Shown piece after piece: positions 26,282 to 36,552 of a DNA stretch of 64,000 nucleotides; the first letter of the stretch is position 1; the number at the start of each line of letters is the position of its first letter. The notes under the pieces are model-generated. The model was given only the letters and a program-made list of their open reading frames with translations, was not told where the DNA came from and did no database searches. Location: NCBI RefSeq assembly GCF_002944315.1, contig NZ_CP024311.1, positions 658,501 to 722,500 on the forward strand, read 5' to 3'. Source of the stretch: Rhizobium sp. NXC24. GTDB taxonomy: Bacteria > Pseudomonadota > Alphaproteobacteria > Rhizobiales > Rhizobiaceae. A program made the translations under genes and the position numbers.

Positions 26282-26561
26282 ATTAACCAAAAGTTGTATT
26301 TGGCTCTTCGTAGGCGGTCGCTAACCTATTTGGCACGGTTGACAACACGAAGATGCCATGAACTACGTATATTCGTAATATACTAACTAACCAATTTTTT
26401 ATCGGTGTAAAACCAAGGGTACCCACTACATCTAGTGCAAATCGGCCCCCAATTCTTAATCAATTATTAATTTCCGTCACTCATTTCCGACAGTTGTTCG
26501 TGATTCGCCCGATTCGTACCCATAGTCCATCGAAACACCACACTGATTCGGAGGCGGACGA
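26282..26561 (+). promoter_or_regulatory. rem promoter region with inverted repeat
   Basis: This AT-rich 280-bp gap precedes rem. GTATATT-CGT-AATATAC (26367-26383) is a perfect 7-bp inverted repeat. TTGACA at 26339-26344 with TACGTAT about 19 bp on could be a poor sigma-70 promoter that overlaps the repeat. In S. meliloti the LuxR-type pair VisN/VisR and other regulators act on rem, so a palindrome here is a reasonable operator candidate. Confidence 0.45.
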
Positions 26562-27233
26562 ATGATCGTAGTGGTTGATGAGCGAGAGCTCGTTAAGGAT
26601 GGTTATACTTCTCTCTTTGGGCGCGAGGGCATCCCGTCAACGGGGTTCGATCCCCGGGAATTCGGCGAATGGGTCACGACCGCTGCGGACGGCGATATTG
26701 CCGCCGTCGAGGCGTTTCTGATCGGACAGGGACAGCATGTGCACGAATTGCCGCGGGCAATTCGCGACCGGTCGGTAGCTCCCGTCATCGCCGTCAGCGA
26801 TCAGCCCTCGTTGGAATCGACGCTGGCGCTCTTCGACTGCGGCGTCGATGACGTTGTCCGTAAGCCGGTGCATCCGCGCGAAATCCTGGCCCGTGCGGCT
26901 GCGATCCGCCGGAGGCTGAAGGCGATCACCAGCTACACCGACATCGGCCCGATTCGCGTCTTCGCCGACGGTCGTGACCCGGAGATTAACGGCGATGTCT
27001 TCGCCCTGCCGCGGCGCGAACGTCGCATTCTGGAATATTTGATTTCCAACCGTGGCCGCCGCGTGACCAAGACGCAGATCTTCAACGCGATCTACGGCAT
27101 CTTCGACGAGGAAGTCGAAGAGAACGTCGTCGAAAGCCATATTTCCAAGCTGCGCAAGAAGTTGCGCAAGAAGCTCGGTTTCGATCCCGTCGATTCCAAG
27201 CGCTTCCTTGGCTACTGCATCGATTGGAATTGA
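26562..27233 (+). CDS. rem: OmpR-type motility activator Rem
   Basis: 223 residues. An N-terminal receiver-like domain (about 1-115) and a C-terminal winged helix ([20 protein letters not shown] ... [20 protein letters not shown]). The lysine of the receiver is kept (VVRKPVHP). The usual phospho-aspartate is not evident, and the expected strand reads [10 protein letters not shown], with Glu50 near that place. Rem is the growth-phase activator of class II flagellar genes in S. meliloti. It sits between the transglycosylase and flgE as expected. Confidence 0.92.
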   Translation: MIVVVDERELVKDGYTSLFGREGIPSTGFDPREFGEWVTTAADGDIAAVEAFLIGQGQHVHELPRAIRDRSVAPVIAVSDQPSLESTLALFDCGVDDVVRKPVHPREILARAAAIRRRLKAITSYTDIGPIRVFADGRDPEINGDVFALPRRERRILEYLISNRGRRVTKTQIFNAIYGIFDEEVEENVVESHISKLRKKLRKKLGFDPVDSKRFLGYCIDWN

Positions 27234-27520
27234 TGCTTCGACCGGGACTTGGCGTAGCAACGCTGGCCCGCGTGTAATTCCCTCCCAAAATTTCTTTCAA
27301 ATTCCCAGGATTATACGCGGGCCCCGAACATCGATCGCGGTGTTCGAATGCGAAGGTGCGCCAACTCTTACCTTTACTGCGACCGTCGAGCGCTCCTAAT
27401 GACGCGTCGCAGCAATCTCCGAAAAGCTGCTTCATGATGACCGGCTTTTCCTCTTTTCAGACAGCTTCACGCAAGGCCCGCCCCATACTCTCAGCCTTAC
27501 GAGGAAAACGAGGATTCCAG

Positions 27521-28801
27521 ATGAGCATTTTCGGCAGCATGAAAACCGCGGTTTCAGGGATGAACGCCCAGGCAAACCGTTTGGGTACTGTTTCTGACAA
27601 CATCGCCAACTCCAGCACCACCGGCTACAAAGAAGCATCGACGAGCTTTTCCTCCCTCGTCCTGCCTTCCTCGGCCGGCAGCTACAGTTCCGGCGGCGTC
27701 CAGACGTCGGTGCACCGCGCGATCTCGCAGCAGGGCAACATATCCTACACGACCTCGAGCACAGACCTCGCAATCCAAGGCAACGGCTTCTTCGTCGTCC
27801 AGAGCTCGTCCGGACAGACGTTTCTGAGCCGCTCCGGCGACTTTTCGGCGGACTCCTCGGGCAACCTCGTCAATTCCGCCGGCTTTACGCTGATGGGCTA
27901 TCCCTACAGCTCCTCCGGAACGGCTTCTGTGGTCGTCAACGGCTTCAGCGGCCTGGAGCCGATCAATGTCAGCGAGAATGGCGTGACCGCCGTCGCCACG
28001 ACGACTGGCGAGATGGAAGGCAACCTCGATTCCAATGCCGACATCGCGACCAGCAGCACCACCGGCTATCTGCCGTCCGAAAATACGTATCCGGTAACCG
28101 ACGACACGAACAAGGTTTCGATCACCGGTTATGACAGCCAAGGCAACGCTACCACCTTCGACGTCTACTATACCAAGACCGCCGACAACACGTGGGATGT
28201 CACGGTCTACAATCAAGCAGACCTGGTTTCTGATCCGACGTCGGGCGGTGCTCTTTATAGCAGCGATCCGGTTGGCAGCACGGAGCTTGATTTTGACGAT
28301 ACCGGCGCTTTGACGTCAGGCGGAACGTTCGATCTCAGCTTCACCAGCGGATCGACGACGCAAACCATCGCGATGGATATGACGGGCTTCACCCAGGTCG
28401 CCACTGACTTCAACGCGACGGGTAGCATGAACGGCCAGGCTCCGAACCCGGTGACGAGCGTCACGATCAGCAAGGACGGCACGGTCAACGCAGTCTATAA
28501 GGACAGCTCCACCAAGGCCCTCTATCGTATCCCGCTCGCCACGGTGGCAAGCCCCGACAATCTGACGCTCGAGAGCGGCAACGTCTATTCGGCCAACGGT
28601 GAGTCCGGCGTTACGGTGACCGGTTTCCCGCAGACCGGCGGCTTTGGCTACATTCAGTCCGGCGCGCTGGAAGAATCCAACGTCGACCTTGCGACCGAAC
28701 TGACGAACATGATCGAGGCGCAGAAAAGCTACACCGCGAACTCCAAGGTGTTCCAAGCCGGTTCCGACCTTCTGGACGTTCTGGTCAACCTGCAACGTTA
28801 A
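27521..28801 (+). CDS. flgE: Flagellar hook protein FlgE
   Basis: 426 residues from ATG 27521 (MSIFGSMKTAVSGMNAQANR), with GAGGA upstream. The longer in-frame start at 27356 has no support. The motif TVSDNIANSSTTGYKEASTS and the C-terminal GALEESNVDLATELTNMIEA are diagnostic. The middle D1/D2 domains are Ser/Thr-rich, as in other alphaproteobacterial hooks. It heads the flgE-flgK-flgL-flaF-flbT-flgD-fliQ run. The 287 bp upstream has no other gene and should hold a Rem-dependent promoter. Confidence 0.95.
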   Translation: MSIFGSMKTAVSGMNAQANRLGTVSDNIANSSTTGYKEASTSFSSLVLPSSAGSYSSGGVQTSVHRAISQQGNISYTTSSTDLAIQGNGFFVVQSSSGQTFLSRSGDFSADSSGNLVNSAGFTLMGYPYSSSGTASVVVNGFSGLEPINVSENGVTAVATTTGEMEGNLDSNADIATSSTTGYLPSENTYPVTDDTNKVSITGYDSQGNATTFDVYYTKTADNTWDVTVYNQADLVSDPTSGGALYSSDPVGSTELDFDDTGALTSGGTFDLSFTSGSTTQTIAMDMTGFTQVATDFNATGSMNGQAPNPVTSVTISKDGTVNAVYKDSSTKALYRIPLATVASPDNLTLESGNVYSANGESGVTVTGFPQTGGFGYIQSGALEESNVDLATELTNMIEAQKSYTANSKVFQAGSDLLDVLVNLQR

Positions 28802-28828
28802 TAAGTACGATAGGGTAGCGAGCCAGCC

Positions 28829-30304
28829 ATGTCCCTCACAACAGCACTCAATAACGCGCAAGCGATATTCAACAATACCGGCACGCAGAGCAGTGTCGTA
28901 TCGAACAATATCGCCAATGCCGGCAACGCGGATTACACCCGCCGCCAGGCGATGTTGACGACGGACATGAGTGGCGCGCAGGTCGTAAAGATCGCCCGCG
29001 CCGATGAGCCATCCTTGCAAAAGGCTTTCCTGGGCAGCACGTCTGACGATGCTGCTCAGCAGCGCCTGCTGAAGGGTTATGAGGATATCCAGTCCGGAAC
29101 GATCGGCGGCAACGACAACGAGATCGCGCCGTCTACCTATCTTGCCGCCCTGCAAACGGCAATGCAGACCTATGCCGGTTCGCCGGCCAGCACCACCGCC
29201 GCGCAATCGGCCGTCAACGCTGCCCAGGATCTCGCAAACTCCCTGAACAACGCCACCACGGCCGTCAACGGAATTCGTACCGATGCCGACAAGGAAATCA
29301 GCTCGGATGTCGACTCGCTGAACAGCCTGCTGACGCAGTTCGAGCAGGCGAACGATGCGGTCAAGACCGCGACTGCGACCGCCGGTCCGACGTCCTCTGC
29401 GCTGTCGGATGCGACGGATCAGCGCGATGCGGTCCTGAAACAGATTTCCCAGATCGTCGGCGTCACCACGGTCACACGATCGAACGGCGACATGGCGCTC
29501 TATACCAGCGGCGGCACGACGCTGTTCGAGACGATACCGCGTCAGGTCACCTTCACGCCAACGAATTCCTATACCGATGGCACCGTCGGCAACAGTGTTT
29601 ACATCGACGGCGTAGCGGTCGATCCCGGCGAGGGCGCGGACACGACGGCGCAGGGCAGCCTTCAGGCGGCGCTCCAAGTTCGTGACGACGTTGCTCCGAC
29701 CTATCAGAAGCAGCTCGACGAAATCGCACGCGGCCTCGTGTCGATGTTTTCGGAGAAGAACCAGTCTGACTCCACTCAGGATGCGTTGCCAGGCCTTTTC
29801 ACCTGGAGCGGCGGTACCGTGGAGACCGATACCACCGCTGTCGCCGGCATGGCCGGTACGATCGCGGTCAATCCGGCGCTGATTACCTCAGAAGGCGGCG
29901 ATCCGACCCTTCTGCGCGATGGCGGCATCAACGGCTCCGACTATGTCGTCAATTCCAGCGGCGACAGCGGCTATTCCGATCTGCTCGACTCCTACGTCAC
30001 CGGCATGGACACGAAGATGGACTTCGATCCCGAGGCAGGCTCCGACACGACGGCCAGCATCATGGATTACGCGTCCGATTCCATCGGCTGGCTGGAAGAC
30101 CAGCGCAGCTCGGCAAATACGGCGGCGGAAAATACCTCCGCGGCGCTGTCGCGTTCATCCGAAGTCTATTCGAACGAGACCGGGGTCAATCTCGACGAAG
30201 AGCTGACGCTGATGATGGACATCGAGCAATCCTACAAGGCGGGAACGAAGATATTGAACGCCGTGAACGAGATGCTTCAATCGGTACTGGATATTGCGAG
30301 CTAA
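28829..30304 (+). CDS. flgK: Hook-filament junction protein FlgK (HAP1)
   Basis: 491 residues. The N-terminus SSVVSNNIANAGNADYTRRQ is the FlgK form of the rod/hook motif. The middle contains the helical core around DATDQRDAVLKQISQIVGVT, and the C-terminus GVNLDEELTLMMDIEQSYKA is typical. It caps the hook before the filament. flgL follows after 3 bp. Confidence 0.95.
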   Translation: MSLTTALNNAQAIFNNTGTQSSVVSNNIANAGNADYTRRQAMLTTDMSGAQVVKIARADEPSLQKAFLGSTSDDAAQQRLLKGYEDIQSGTIGGNDNEIAPSTYLAALQTAMQTYAGSPASTTAAQSAVNAAQDLANSLNNATTAVNGIRTDADKEISSDVDSLNSLLTQFEQANDAVKTATATAGPTSSALSDATDQRDAVLKQISQIVGVTTVTRSNGDMALYTSGGTTLFETIPRQVTFTPTNSYTDGTVGNSVYIDGVAVDPGEGADTTAQGSLQAALQVRDDVAPTYQKQLDEIARGLVSMFSEKNQSDSTQDALPGLFTWSGGTVETDTTAVAGMAGTIAVNPALITSEGGDPTLLRDGGINGSDYVVNSSGDSGYSDLLDSYVTGMDTKMDFDPEAGSDTTASIMDYASDSIGWLEDQRSSANTAAENTSAALSRSSEVYSNETGVNLDEELTLMMDIEQSYKAGTKILNAVNEMLQSVLDIAS

Positions 30305-30307
30305 GCC

Positions 30308-31366
30308 ATGAAACTTTCCTTCATTTCAAGCGCAGCCATTCAGAACGCTATGCGTCAGACGATCCGTCAGTCGCAAAATGAGATGACGGATGCTTCGACC
30401 GAAGCGACGACCGGCGTCTATGCGGATATCGGCGTCGCGCTGGGGAGCAATACTGCACTTAGCGTCAATCTCACGCGGGAAGTCACACGCATCGATTCCC
30501 TGCTCAGCAGCAATTCGATCGCCGATCAGCGCATGTCGTCGTCACAGACGGCTCTGAGCGACATGTCGTCTCAGTCTCAGAAGCTGATGGATCAGTTGGT
30601 GGCGCTGCGTGGCAACACCGATGGAAGCAGCGTATCGCTGACGCAGCAGACGGCGAGTGCGACGCTTTCGAGCTTCATTTCCGATGCCAATACCATGGTC
30701 AACGGCGAGTATCTCTTCGCCGGCACCAATACCGACGTGCAGCCGATGACCGACTACACCGCCGATGCGACGACCTCTATCCAGACGGCGCTGGCGCAAT
30801 ATGCCAGCGACAACGGCACGACCGTCGAAGATCTGACCGGCGACCAGATGACGGATTTCATCACCACTGAGGTCGAGCCGATGTTCACGTCGGACTCTGC
30901 TTCTGCGCCGGACAATTGGGCAAGCTGGTCGGCCGCTTCGGATCAGAACATGTCGAGCCGCATCAGCAACTCAGAAGTGATCGATTCCTCGACCAACGCC
31001 AATGAACCCGGCATGCGCTACCTGGCGCTCGCAACCACCGTCGTCAACTCGTTGATGGATTCGAGTTTGGGCTTGAACCAGGACGCGTTGAATGCGGTCA
31101 ACGACCAGGCAACCAGCTATACGCGTCAGGCGATCGATGGAATCAACGACCAGTCGAGCCAGCTCGGTCTGTCGCAATCGCGTCTCTCAGATGCGAACAC
31201 ATCGCTGAACGCACAGAAGGATATCATTAACACTAATATCGGCGACCTTACCGGAGTCGACCCTTATGAGGCTTCGACCAAGGTCAACAGCCTCGAAACT
31301 CAGCTTGAGACGGCATATACTATCGTCTCCAAGATACAGCAGCTGAGCCTTGTAAATTACCTTTGA
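30308..31366 (+). CDS. flgL: Hook-filament junction protein FlgL (HAP3)
   Basis: 352 residues. Flagellin-like helices lie at both ends (SSAAIQNAMRQTIRQSQNEM; C-terminal LETQLETAYTIVSKIQQLSL), with an insert bearing the FlgL mark YLFAGTNTDVQPM. It joins FlgK to the first flagellin layer. It is cotranscribed with flgK and precedes flaF, whose product also deals with flagellin. Confidence 0.93.
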   Translation: MKLSFISSAAIQNAMRQTIRQSQNEMTDASTEATTGVYADIGVALGSNTALSVNLTREVTRIDSLLSSNSIADQRMSSSQTALSDMSSQSQKLMDQLVALRGNTDGSSVSLTQQTASATLSSFISDANTMVNGEYLFAGTNTDVQPMTDYTADATTSIQTALAQYASDNGTTVEDLTGDQMTDFITTEVEPMFTSDSASAPDNWASWSAASDQNMSSRISNSEVIDSSTNANEPGMRYLALATTVVNSLMDSSLGLNQDALNAVNDQATSYTRQAIDGINDQSSQLGLSQSRLSDANTSLNAQKDIINTNIGDLTGVDPYEASTKVNSLETQLETAYTIVSKIQQLSLVNYL

Positions 31367-31403
31367 TGATCAAAGGCATGTAATGACCAAGAAGGATGCA
31401 TGA

Positions 31404-31751
31404 ATGTATCAGTTCTCATATGCGGAAGTCATGCAGGATGCAGTGGCCGACGCCAAGGAGCGAGAACGTCAAGTTCTGGACCGGTCGGTAGCTCTTCTCT
31501 CTGCGGCCCGTGACAAGGGGAAGTACGGCCGCGAAGCGATCGAGGCACTGTTCTACACAAGACGTGTCTGGATCAGCTTTATCGAGGATCTAAAAAGTCC
31601 GGAGAACCAGCTTAACGTCGAACTGCGCGCCAATCTTATCTCCATCGCAATCTGGATTTTGAAGGAATGCGACCGGATCCGTAGGCGCCAGTCGGAAAAT
31701 TATCAAGGCATCATCGATGTCACCACCATCATCAGGGATGGACTTAAATGA
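31404..31751 (+). CDS. flaF: Flagellin synthesis regulator FlaF
   Basis: 115 residues, fully helical and without a signal. It begins [20 protein letters not shown] and contains [20 protein letters not shown] and [20 protein letters not shown], the FlaF family pattern. In Caulobacter FlaF is needed for flagellin synthesis or secretion and opposes FlbT. The flbT start overlaps its stop by 4 bp, keeping the pair at fixed ratio. Confidence 0.92.
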   Translation: MYQFSYAEVMQDAVADAKERERQVLDRSVALLSAARDKGKYGREAIEALFYTRRVWISFIEDLKSPENQLNVELRANLISIAIWILKECDRIRRRQSENYQGIIDVTTIIRDGLK

Positions 31752-32197
31752 AAAGTACGCTTCGCATATCGCTTAAAGCCGGGGAAAGAATTTTTATCAA
31801 CGGGGCCGTGCTGCGTGTTGACCGCAAGGTCGCCCTGGAATTCCTGAATGATGTGACCTTCTTGCTCGAGAACCACGTTCTCCAGCCGGAAGATGCGACG
31901 ACACCGCTGCGCCAGCTCTATTTCATCGCGCAGATGATCCTCATCAATCCGGAAGGCAAGGAACAATCGACGGCGATGTTCCGCAAGTCGATCGTGATGC
32001 TGCTCTCCTGCTTCCGCAATGAGGAAGTGCTGGCCGAGCTGAAGCGGATCGATGGGCTCGTGGCCACCGGCCGTGCCTTCGACGCGCTCAAGGCGATCCG
32101 CGGGCTTTACCCGGTCGAAGACAACATTCTTCACAACCAGGAAATGCCGGCCGCGACGATCGAGCATATTCGCCGGGAGATCGCGCCGTGGCGGTAG
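31748..32197 (+). CDS. flbT: Flagellin mRNA regulator FlbT
   Basis: 149 residues: a beta-rich start ([20 protein letters not shown]) and a helical remainder ([40 protein letters not shown]). In Caulobacter FlbT associates with the flagellin mRNA leader and lowers its stability before the hook is complete. The flagellin leaders in this window have a shared hairpin that would be a natural target (inference). flgD starts 10 bp before its stop. Confidence 0.93.
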   Translation: MKSTLRISLKAGERIFINGAVLRVDRKVALEFLNDVTFLLENHVLQPEDATTPLRQLYFIAQMILINPEGKEQSTAMFRKSIVMLLSCFRNEEVLAELKRIDGLVATGRAFDALKAIRGLYPVEDNILHNQEMPAATIEHIRREIAPWR

Positions 32198-32685
32198 ATG
32201 CAGTCACCAGCACCACGTCTTCGACCAGCAGCAGTTCGAGTAACGCGGCGACAGCCTCGGCAAGCGCTACGGTGAACTACAATGACTTCTTGCAGCTCCT
32301 CATCGCGCAGATGAAGACGCAGGATCCGACCGACCCCATGGATGCCAGCGAGCAGATTTCGCAGCTCGCCAGCTTCTCCCAGGTCGAACAGCAGATCCAG
32401 ACGAACTCGCACTTGGAAACAGTGCTGCAGAATCAATGGATTTCGAATGCGTCGGATTATATCGGCAAGGAGATCATGAGTGCCGACGGCACGGTCACCG
32501 GCACGATCAAGGAAGTAACCGTCTATTCGGACGGTATCATTGCCGAAACCGAAGACGGCGACAAAGTGCTTCTGCAGGCGGGCGTCACAGTCGCGCCGGC
32601 AGGCACGACGATTGATACGACGACGTCAACGAGCGATACTACGACCGATTCGTCTGACAGTACCGACTCGACCAGCAGCTCATGA
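32188..32685 (+). CDS. flgD: Hook cap scaffold FlgD
   Basis: 165 residues from GTG 32188, overlapping flbT by 10 bp. The conserved N-terminal FlgD region is clear ([20 protein letters not shown], then [20 protein letters not shown]). The C-terminal part is much shorter than in enterics: a small barrel-like stretch ([20 protein letters not shown]) and a Ser/Thr/Asp tail, the usual form in Rhizobiales. FlgD caps the growing hook. Confidence 0.92.
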   Translation: MAVDAVTSTTSSTSSSSSNAATASASATVNYNDFLQLLIAQMKTQDPTDPMDASEQISQLASFSQVEQQIQTNSHLETVLQNQWISNASDYIGKEIMSADGTVTGTIKEVTVYSDGIIAETEDGDKVLLQAGVTVAPAGTTIDTTTSTSDTTTDSSDSTDSTSSS

Positions 32686-32713
32686 GGAGCCGGCTGAACT
32701 AAGGGATGAAGAT

Positions 32714-32980
32714 ATGAATGAAGCCGATGCATTGGATATCTTCCAGGCGGCGATCTGGACGGTGCTCGTTTCCGCGGGCCCGGCAGTTCTTGCGGCCATG
32801 ATCGTCGGCCTCGTCATCGCCTTGATCCAGGCGCTGACCCAGGTGCAGGAGGCCACGTTGACCTTCGTGCCGAAGATCGTCGCCGTCATGGTGACGGTCG
32901 GCATCACGGCCCCCTTCGTCGGCTCGCAGATCTCGATCTTCACCAACCTCGTCTTTTCCCGAATTCAGTCGGGATTCTAA
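32714..32980 (+). CDS. fliQ: Flagellar export gate protein FliQ
   Basis: 88 residues from ATG 32714 (MNEADALDIFQAAIWTVLVS), the invariant FliQ length. Two membrane helices flank LIQALTQVQEATLTFVPKIV, the family signature. The in-frame start at 32540 would run through flgD and is rejected. It forms the gate with FliP and FliR. Confidence 0.96.
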   Translation: MNEADALDIFQAAIWTVLVSAGPAVLAAMIVGLVIALIQALTQVQEATLTFVPKIVAVMVTVGITAPFVGSQISIFTNLVFSRIQSGF

Positions 32981-32989
32981 AACATGACG

Positions 32990-33081
32990 CGCAAAACTGC
33001 GCAGCGGTTTTGCGATCACGACATGTGCAAGTTAAGAGCTAAAGCGCAAAGAGCTGATCCCAGAGATTGCGATGCGCTTTA
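32990..33081. repeat. Intergenic mosaic of hairpins between fliQ and flhA
   Basis: CGCAAAAC (32990-32997) pairs with GTTTTGCG (33007-33014), and TAAAGCGC (33040-33047) pairs with GCGCTTTA (33074-33081). Both stems are perfect 8-mers. The composition and the GCGCTTTAG end are like other rhizobial intergenic elements in this window. There is no open frame. Confidence 0.5.
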
Positions 33082-33146
33082 GGACGGTGGCGTCGGCCAG
33101 AGGCCATTCTCGCGCAAGCTTCGCCTTTTAATGATCTGACCGAATA

Positions 33147-33171
33147 GGGCAAACGGGTCAGCCGTTTGCCC
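33147..33171 (+). promoter_or_regulatory. Perfect 10-bp hairpin in the flhA leader
   Basis: GGGCAAACGG (33147-33156) and CCGTTTGCCC (33162-33171) pair perfectly around GTCAG, ending 27 bases before the flhA ATG. It lacks a T-run, so it is more likely a leader structure or factor-dependent stop than a simple terminator. It could reduce read-through from fliQ into flhA. Confidence 0.5.
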
Positions 33172-33198
33172 CCTCTCATGAAGAGACGGAACCGGTCG

Positions 33199-35286
33199 AT
33201 GGCGCAACCACCCGCAATAGCACTTCCCAAAGCCAATCCCAGCATGCGTGATATCGGGTTCGCCCTCGGTATCATGGTCATCCTGTGCGTGCTCTTCCTG
33301 CCGATCCCGCCATTCCTCATCGATATGGGCCTGGCCTTCTCGATCGCGCTCTCGGTGCTGATTCTGATGGTGGCGCTGTGGATCAAGAAGCCGCTGGAAT
33401 TCTCATCCTTCCCGACCATCCTGCTGATCGCGACCATGACGCGTTTGTCGTTGAACATTGCGACGACGCGCGTCATTCTTTCGCACGGCTATGAGGGACA
33501 TGATGCGGCCGGCGGCGTGATCGCCGGTTTCTCCAGCCTGGTGATGTCCGGCGACTTCGTCATCGGTCTGATCGTCTTCATGATCCTGATCACCATCAAC
33601 TTCATCGTCATCACCAAGGGCGCGACGCGTATCGCCGAAGTCGGCGCGCGTTTCACCCTCGATGCCATCCCCGGCAAGCAGATGGCGATCGACGCCGACC
33701 TGTCGGCCGGCCTGATCGACGAAAAAGAAGCGCAGCGCCGCCGCCGCGAGCTGGAAGAGGAAAGCTCCTTCTTCGGTGCCATGGACGGTGCCTCGAAATT
33801 CGTGCGCGGCGATGCCGTCGCCGGCCTGCTCATCACCTGCATCAACATCTTCGGCGGCATCATTATCGGCTATTTCCGCCATGGCATGCAGATCGGCCAG
33901 GCGGCTGACGTCTTCGTCAAGCTTTCGGTCGGCGACGGTCTGGTGTCGCAGATGCCGGCGCTCATCGTCTCGCTCGCCGCCGGTCTTCTCGTTTCGCGCG
34001 GCGGCACCGCCGGCTCCACCGACCAGGCCGTTATCAATCAGTTGAGCGGCTATCCGCGCGCGCTCGCCGTTGCCGCGATCCTGATGGGCATCCTGGCCGT
34101 CATGCCGGGCATGCCCTTCGTTCCCTTCCTCATTCTCGGCGGCCTGATGGCAGGCGGCGCCTGGTTCATCCCGCGGCAGGCCGAAGCCGAAAACAAGCTT
34201 CGCCGCGATGCGGAGGAAAAGAAGGTGATGCAGTCGAAGGAAATGGAGAAGGATTCGGTCAAGTCGGTTCTGACGACCTCGGAAATCGAATTGGCGCTCG
34301 GCAAGATCGTCTCCACCCGCCTGCTCGGCGCGCATCAGGAATTGGCTTTCCGTGTCGGCAAGATGCGCAAGAAATTCGCGACGCAATACGGTTTCGTCGT
34401 GCCGGAAATCAAGGTGACGGACGACATCGCCATTGCCGACAAGTCCTATCAGATCCGCATTCACGGCACGACGGTCGCCTCCAACATGTTGCGTGTCGGC
34501 GAAGTGCTCGTCGTCACGGGTTCGGGCCGCAAGCCGACCGTTCCGGGCGACGAGATTCGCGAACCAGCCTTCGGTATGCCCGCTGTCTCGGTCCTCGAAG
34601 CCTTCACCGAGGATTTGAAGCGCGAAGGCTTCCAGCCGATCGACAATGTCTCCGTCGTGCTGACGCATATGAGCGAAGTCATTCGCAACAACCTGCCGGC
34701 ACTTCTCTCCTACAAGGACGTAAAGATCCTGATCGAGCGCCTCGATCCGGAATACAAGAAGCTCGCCGACGAGATCTGCTCGTCACATATGTCCTATTCC
34801 GGCCTGCAGGCGGTCCTCAAGCTGCTGCTTGCCGAACGTGTCTCGATCCGCAACCTGCACCTCATTCTCGAAGCCGTTGCGGAACTTGCGCCGCATGTGC
34901 GCAAGACGGAGCAGATCGTCGAGCATGTGCGCGTGCGCATGGCGCAGCAGCTCTGCGGCGACCTTGCCGACAATGGCGTGCTGCGTGTTCTCCGCCTCGG
35001 CAGCAAGTGGGATCTTATCTTCCATCAGGCGCTGAAGCGCGACCAGAAGGGCGAGATCGTCGAGTTCGACATCGATCCGCGCAATCTGGAAGAATTCAGC
35101 GAGCAGGCAGGCAAAGTTATCCGTGAATACATGGACCGCGGCTTGCCCTTCGTGCTTGTCACATCGCCGGAAACGCGCTCCTATGTGCGCATGATCATCG
35201 AACGCCTGTTCGCGACTCTGCCGGTCTTGTCGCATGTGGAATTGGCCAAGGGGATCGAGATCAAGATTCTAGGTTCCATTTCATGA
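33199..35286 (+). CDS. flhA: Flagellar export protein FlhA
   Basis: 695 residues from ATG 33199 ([20 protein letters not shown]). An in-frame ATG at 33166 is less likely. The N-terminal half carries about eight membrane helices. The FHIPEP signature [20 protein letters not shown] and the cytoplasmic FHIPEP loop are intact. The C-terminal half is the nonameric ring domain that docks substrates and chaperones. fliR starts within its stop codon. Confidence 0.97.
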   Translation: MAQPPAIALPKANPSMRDIGFALGIMVILCVLFLPIPPFLIDMGLAFSIALSVLILMVALWIKKPLEFSSFPTILLIATMTRLSLNIATTRVILSHGYEGHDAAGGVIAGFSSLVMSGDFVIGLIVFMILITINFIVITKGATRIAEVGARFTLDAIPGKQMAIDADLSAGLIDEKEAQRRRRELEEESSFFGAMDGASKFVRGDAVAGLLITCINIFGGIIIGYFRHGMQIGQAADVFVKLSVGDGLVSQMPALIVSLAAGLLVSRGGTAGSTDQAVINQLSGYPRALAVAAILMGILAVMPGMPFVPFLILGGLMAGGAWFIPRQAEAENKLRRDAEEKKVMQSKEMEKDSVKSVLTTSEIELALGKIVSTRLLGAHQELAFRVGKMRKKFATQYGFVVPEIKVTDDIAIADKSYQIRIHGTTVASNMLRVGEVLVVTGSGRKPTVPGDEIREPAFGMPAVSVLEAFTEDLKREGFQPIDNVSVVLTHMSEVIRNNLPALLSYKDVKILIERLDPEYKKLADEICSSHMSYSGLQAVLKLLLAERVSIRNLHLILEAVAELAPHVRKTEQIVEHVRVRMAQQLCGDLADNGVLRVLRLGSKWDLIFHQALKRDQKGEIVEFDIDPRNLEEFSEQAGKVIREYMDRGLPFVLVTSPETRSYVRMIIERLFATLPVLSHVELAKGIEIKILGSIS

Positions 35287-36035
35287 TAACAGACCCCCAG
35301 GGCACCATTCTGGCGTTGTTTCTCGCCTTCTGCCGCATTGGCGGCTGCATCATGGTGCTACCGGGGTTTTCGTCGGGCCGCGTGCCGCAACAGGTTCGGA
35401 TCCTGCTTGCGGCCGCCTTGTCGATGGCAATCCTGCCGCTGCTTTGGAACACGATCTATCCGGAAGTGTCCAAAGGCGGCGCCACCTATATCGGCCTGAT
35501 CTTCACCGAAACGGTGATCGGCCTTATGTACGGCATGATGGCGCGGCTCTATACGCTCGGGCTGCAATTCGCCGGCACGGCCATATCGATGCTCATCGGC
35601 TTCAATGCGCCCGGCGGCATGGACATCATCGAAGAATCGAACGAGACGTCGCTCACCAGCCTGATCAGCTTCTGCGGACTGATGATGCTGTTCATTATGG
35701 ATTTTCACCACCACGTCCTGCAGGCGCTGGTCGATTCCTATTCGGTCGTTCCCTTCGGCGGCCATATCGATGCGCGCGCTTCGCTGGTATCGGTGGCCGA
35801 TACGCTGGAGGCCACCTTTTTCATCATGCTCCGGCTGGCGAGCCCCTTCCTGCTCTATGGTCTGATGTTCCAGATGTCGATCGGCTTCATCAATAAGCTG
35901 GCGCCGCAGATCCCGATCTATTTTATCTCCACGCCCTATCTGCTGATGGGCGGGTTGTTCATGCTCTATCTCAGTATCGCGGCGATCGTCAGTCAGTTCT
36001 CCGGCGCCTTCCTGAGCGTCTTCAACGGGCATTAG
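35283..36035 (+). CDS. fliR: Flagellar export gate protein FliR
   Basis: 250 residues with six predicted membrane helices (first [20 protein letters not shown]). Typical FliR stretches include [17 protein letters not shown] and [20 protein letters not shown]. It starts by a 4-bp ATGA overlap with flhA. It completes the FliP/FliQ/FliR gate encoded in this window; flhB is not in view. Confidence 0.95.
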   Translation: MITDPQGTILALFLAFCRIGGCIMVLPGFSSGRVPQQVRILLAAALSMAILPLLWNTIYPEVSKGGATYIGLIFTETVIGLMYGMMARLYTLGLQFAGTAISMLIGFNAPGGMDIIEESNETSLTSLISFCGLMMLFIMDFHHHVLQALVDSYSVVPFGGHIDARASLVSVADTLEATFFIMLRLASPFLLYGLMFQMSIGFINKLAPQIPIYFISTPYLLMGGLFMLYLSIAAIVSQFSGAFLSVFNGH

Positions 36036-36053
36036 CGGCGTAAGGCGGAAGCG

Positions 36054-36473
36054 ATGGCGGAAAAAAGCCGGTCCGAAAAATTGAAGCGCCTCGTCGCCGT
36101 ACAGCGCCATCTCGAGCGGATAGCGGAAAACGAGCTTGCGGATACCACCCGCCAGCGCAACGAGGTCAGCCAGTCGATGGAAAAACTGATCGACGCGATC
36201 AGCTCGGCCGATCCGATACATATGGCATTTTCGGTGCACTATGCCGGGCGCTATGCCCGCCTGACGCTCAAGGATCAGCAACTTGACGGCATCCAAAAGC
36301 TGATCGAGACGAAAGTTCTGCAAGAGCGCACCAAGGCGGAGCGGTTGGAAGAGCATATGAAGGATGCCCGCGAACTGGAAATGCGCGAGGCGGACGATAA
36401 TGCCGTCTACGATATCATCGATCAGCGCTTCGCGGGCGCAACGCCAGCCTCCAGCAAGGTTCAAAAACCATAA
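36054..36473 (+). CDS. FliJ-like coiled-coil flagellar protein (putative)
   Basis: 139 residues, nearly all charged helix: SEKLKRLVAVQRHLERIAEN, TTRQRNEVSQSMEKLIDAIS, then KLIETKVLQERTKAERLEEH. The length (about 140), the antiparallel coiled-coil pattern and the placement in the late export block fit FliJ, the FliI-associated stalk protein. FliJ diverges quickly, so sequence motifs do not settle it. No other fliJ candidate is in the window. Confidence 0.6.
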   Translation: MAEKSRSEKLKRLVAVQRHLERIAENELADTTRQRNEVSQSMEKLIDAISSADPIHMAFSVHYAGRYARLTLKDQQLDGIQKLIETKVLQERTKAERLEEHMKDARELEMREADDNAVYDIIDQRFAGATPASSKVQKP

Positions 36474-36552
36474 TCCTCGTGATCTCAGAACAAGACGGCA
36501 TATCCCCGAATCGCCGCCTTGCTCCGGATTCAAAAGATTAGAACGATTTTCA

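Noticed and set aside
33403..34668. 421-codon open frame on the minus strand across flhA
   Set aside because: The translated product is rich in Asp/His/Gly/Arg repeats, as antisense membrane-protein frames are, and flhA is clearly the gene.
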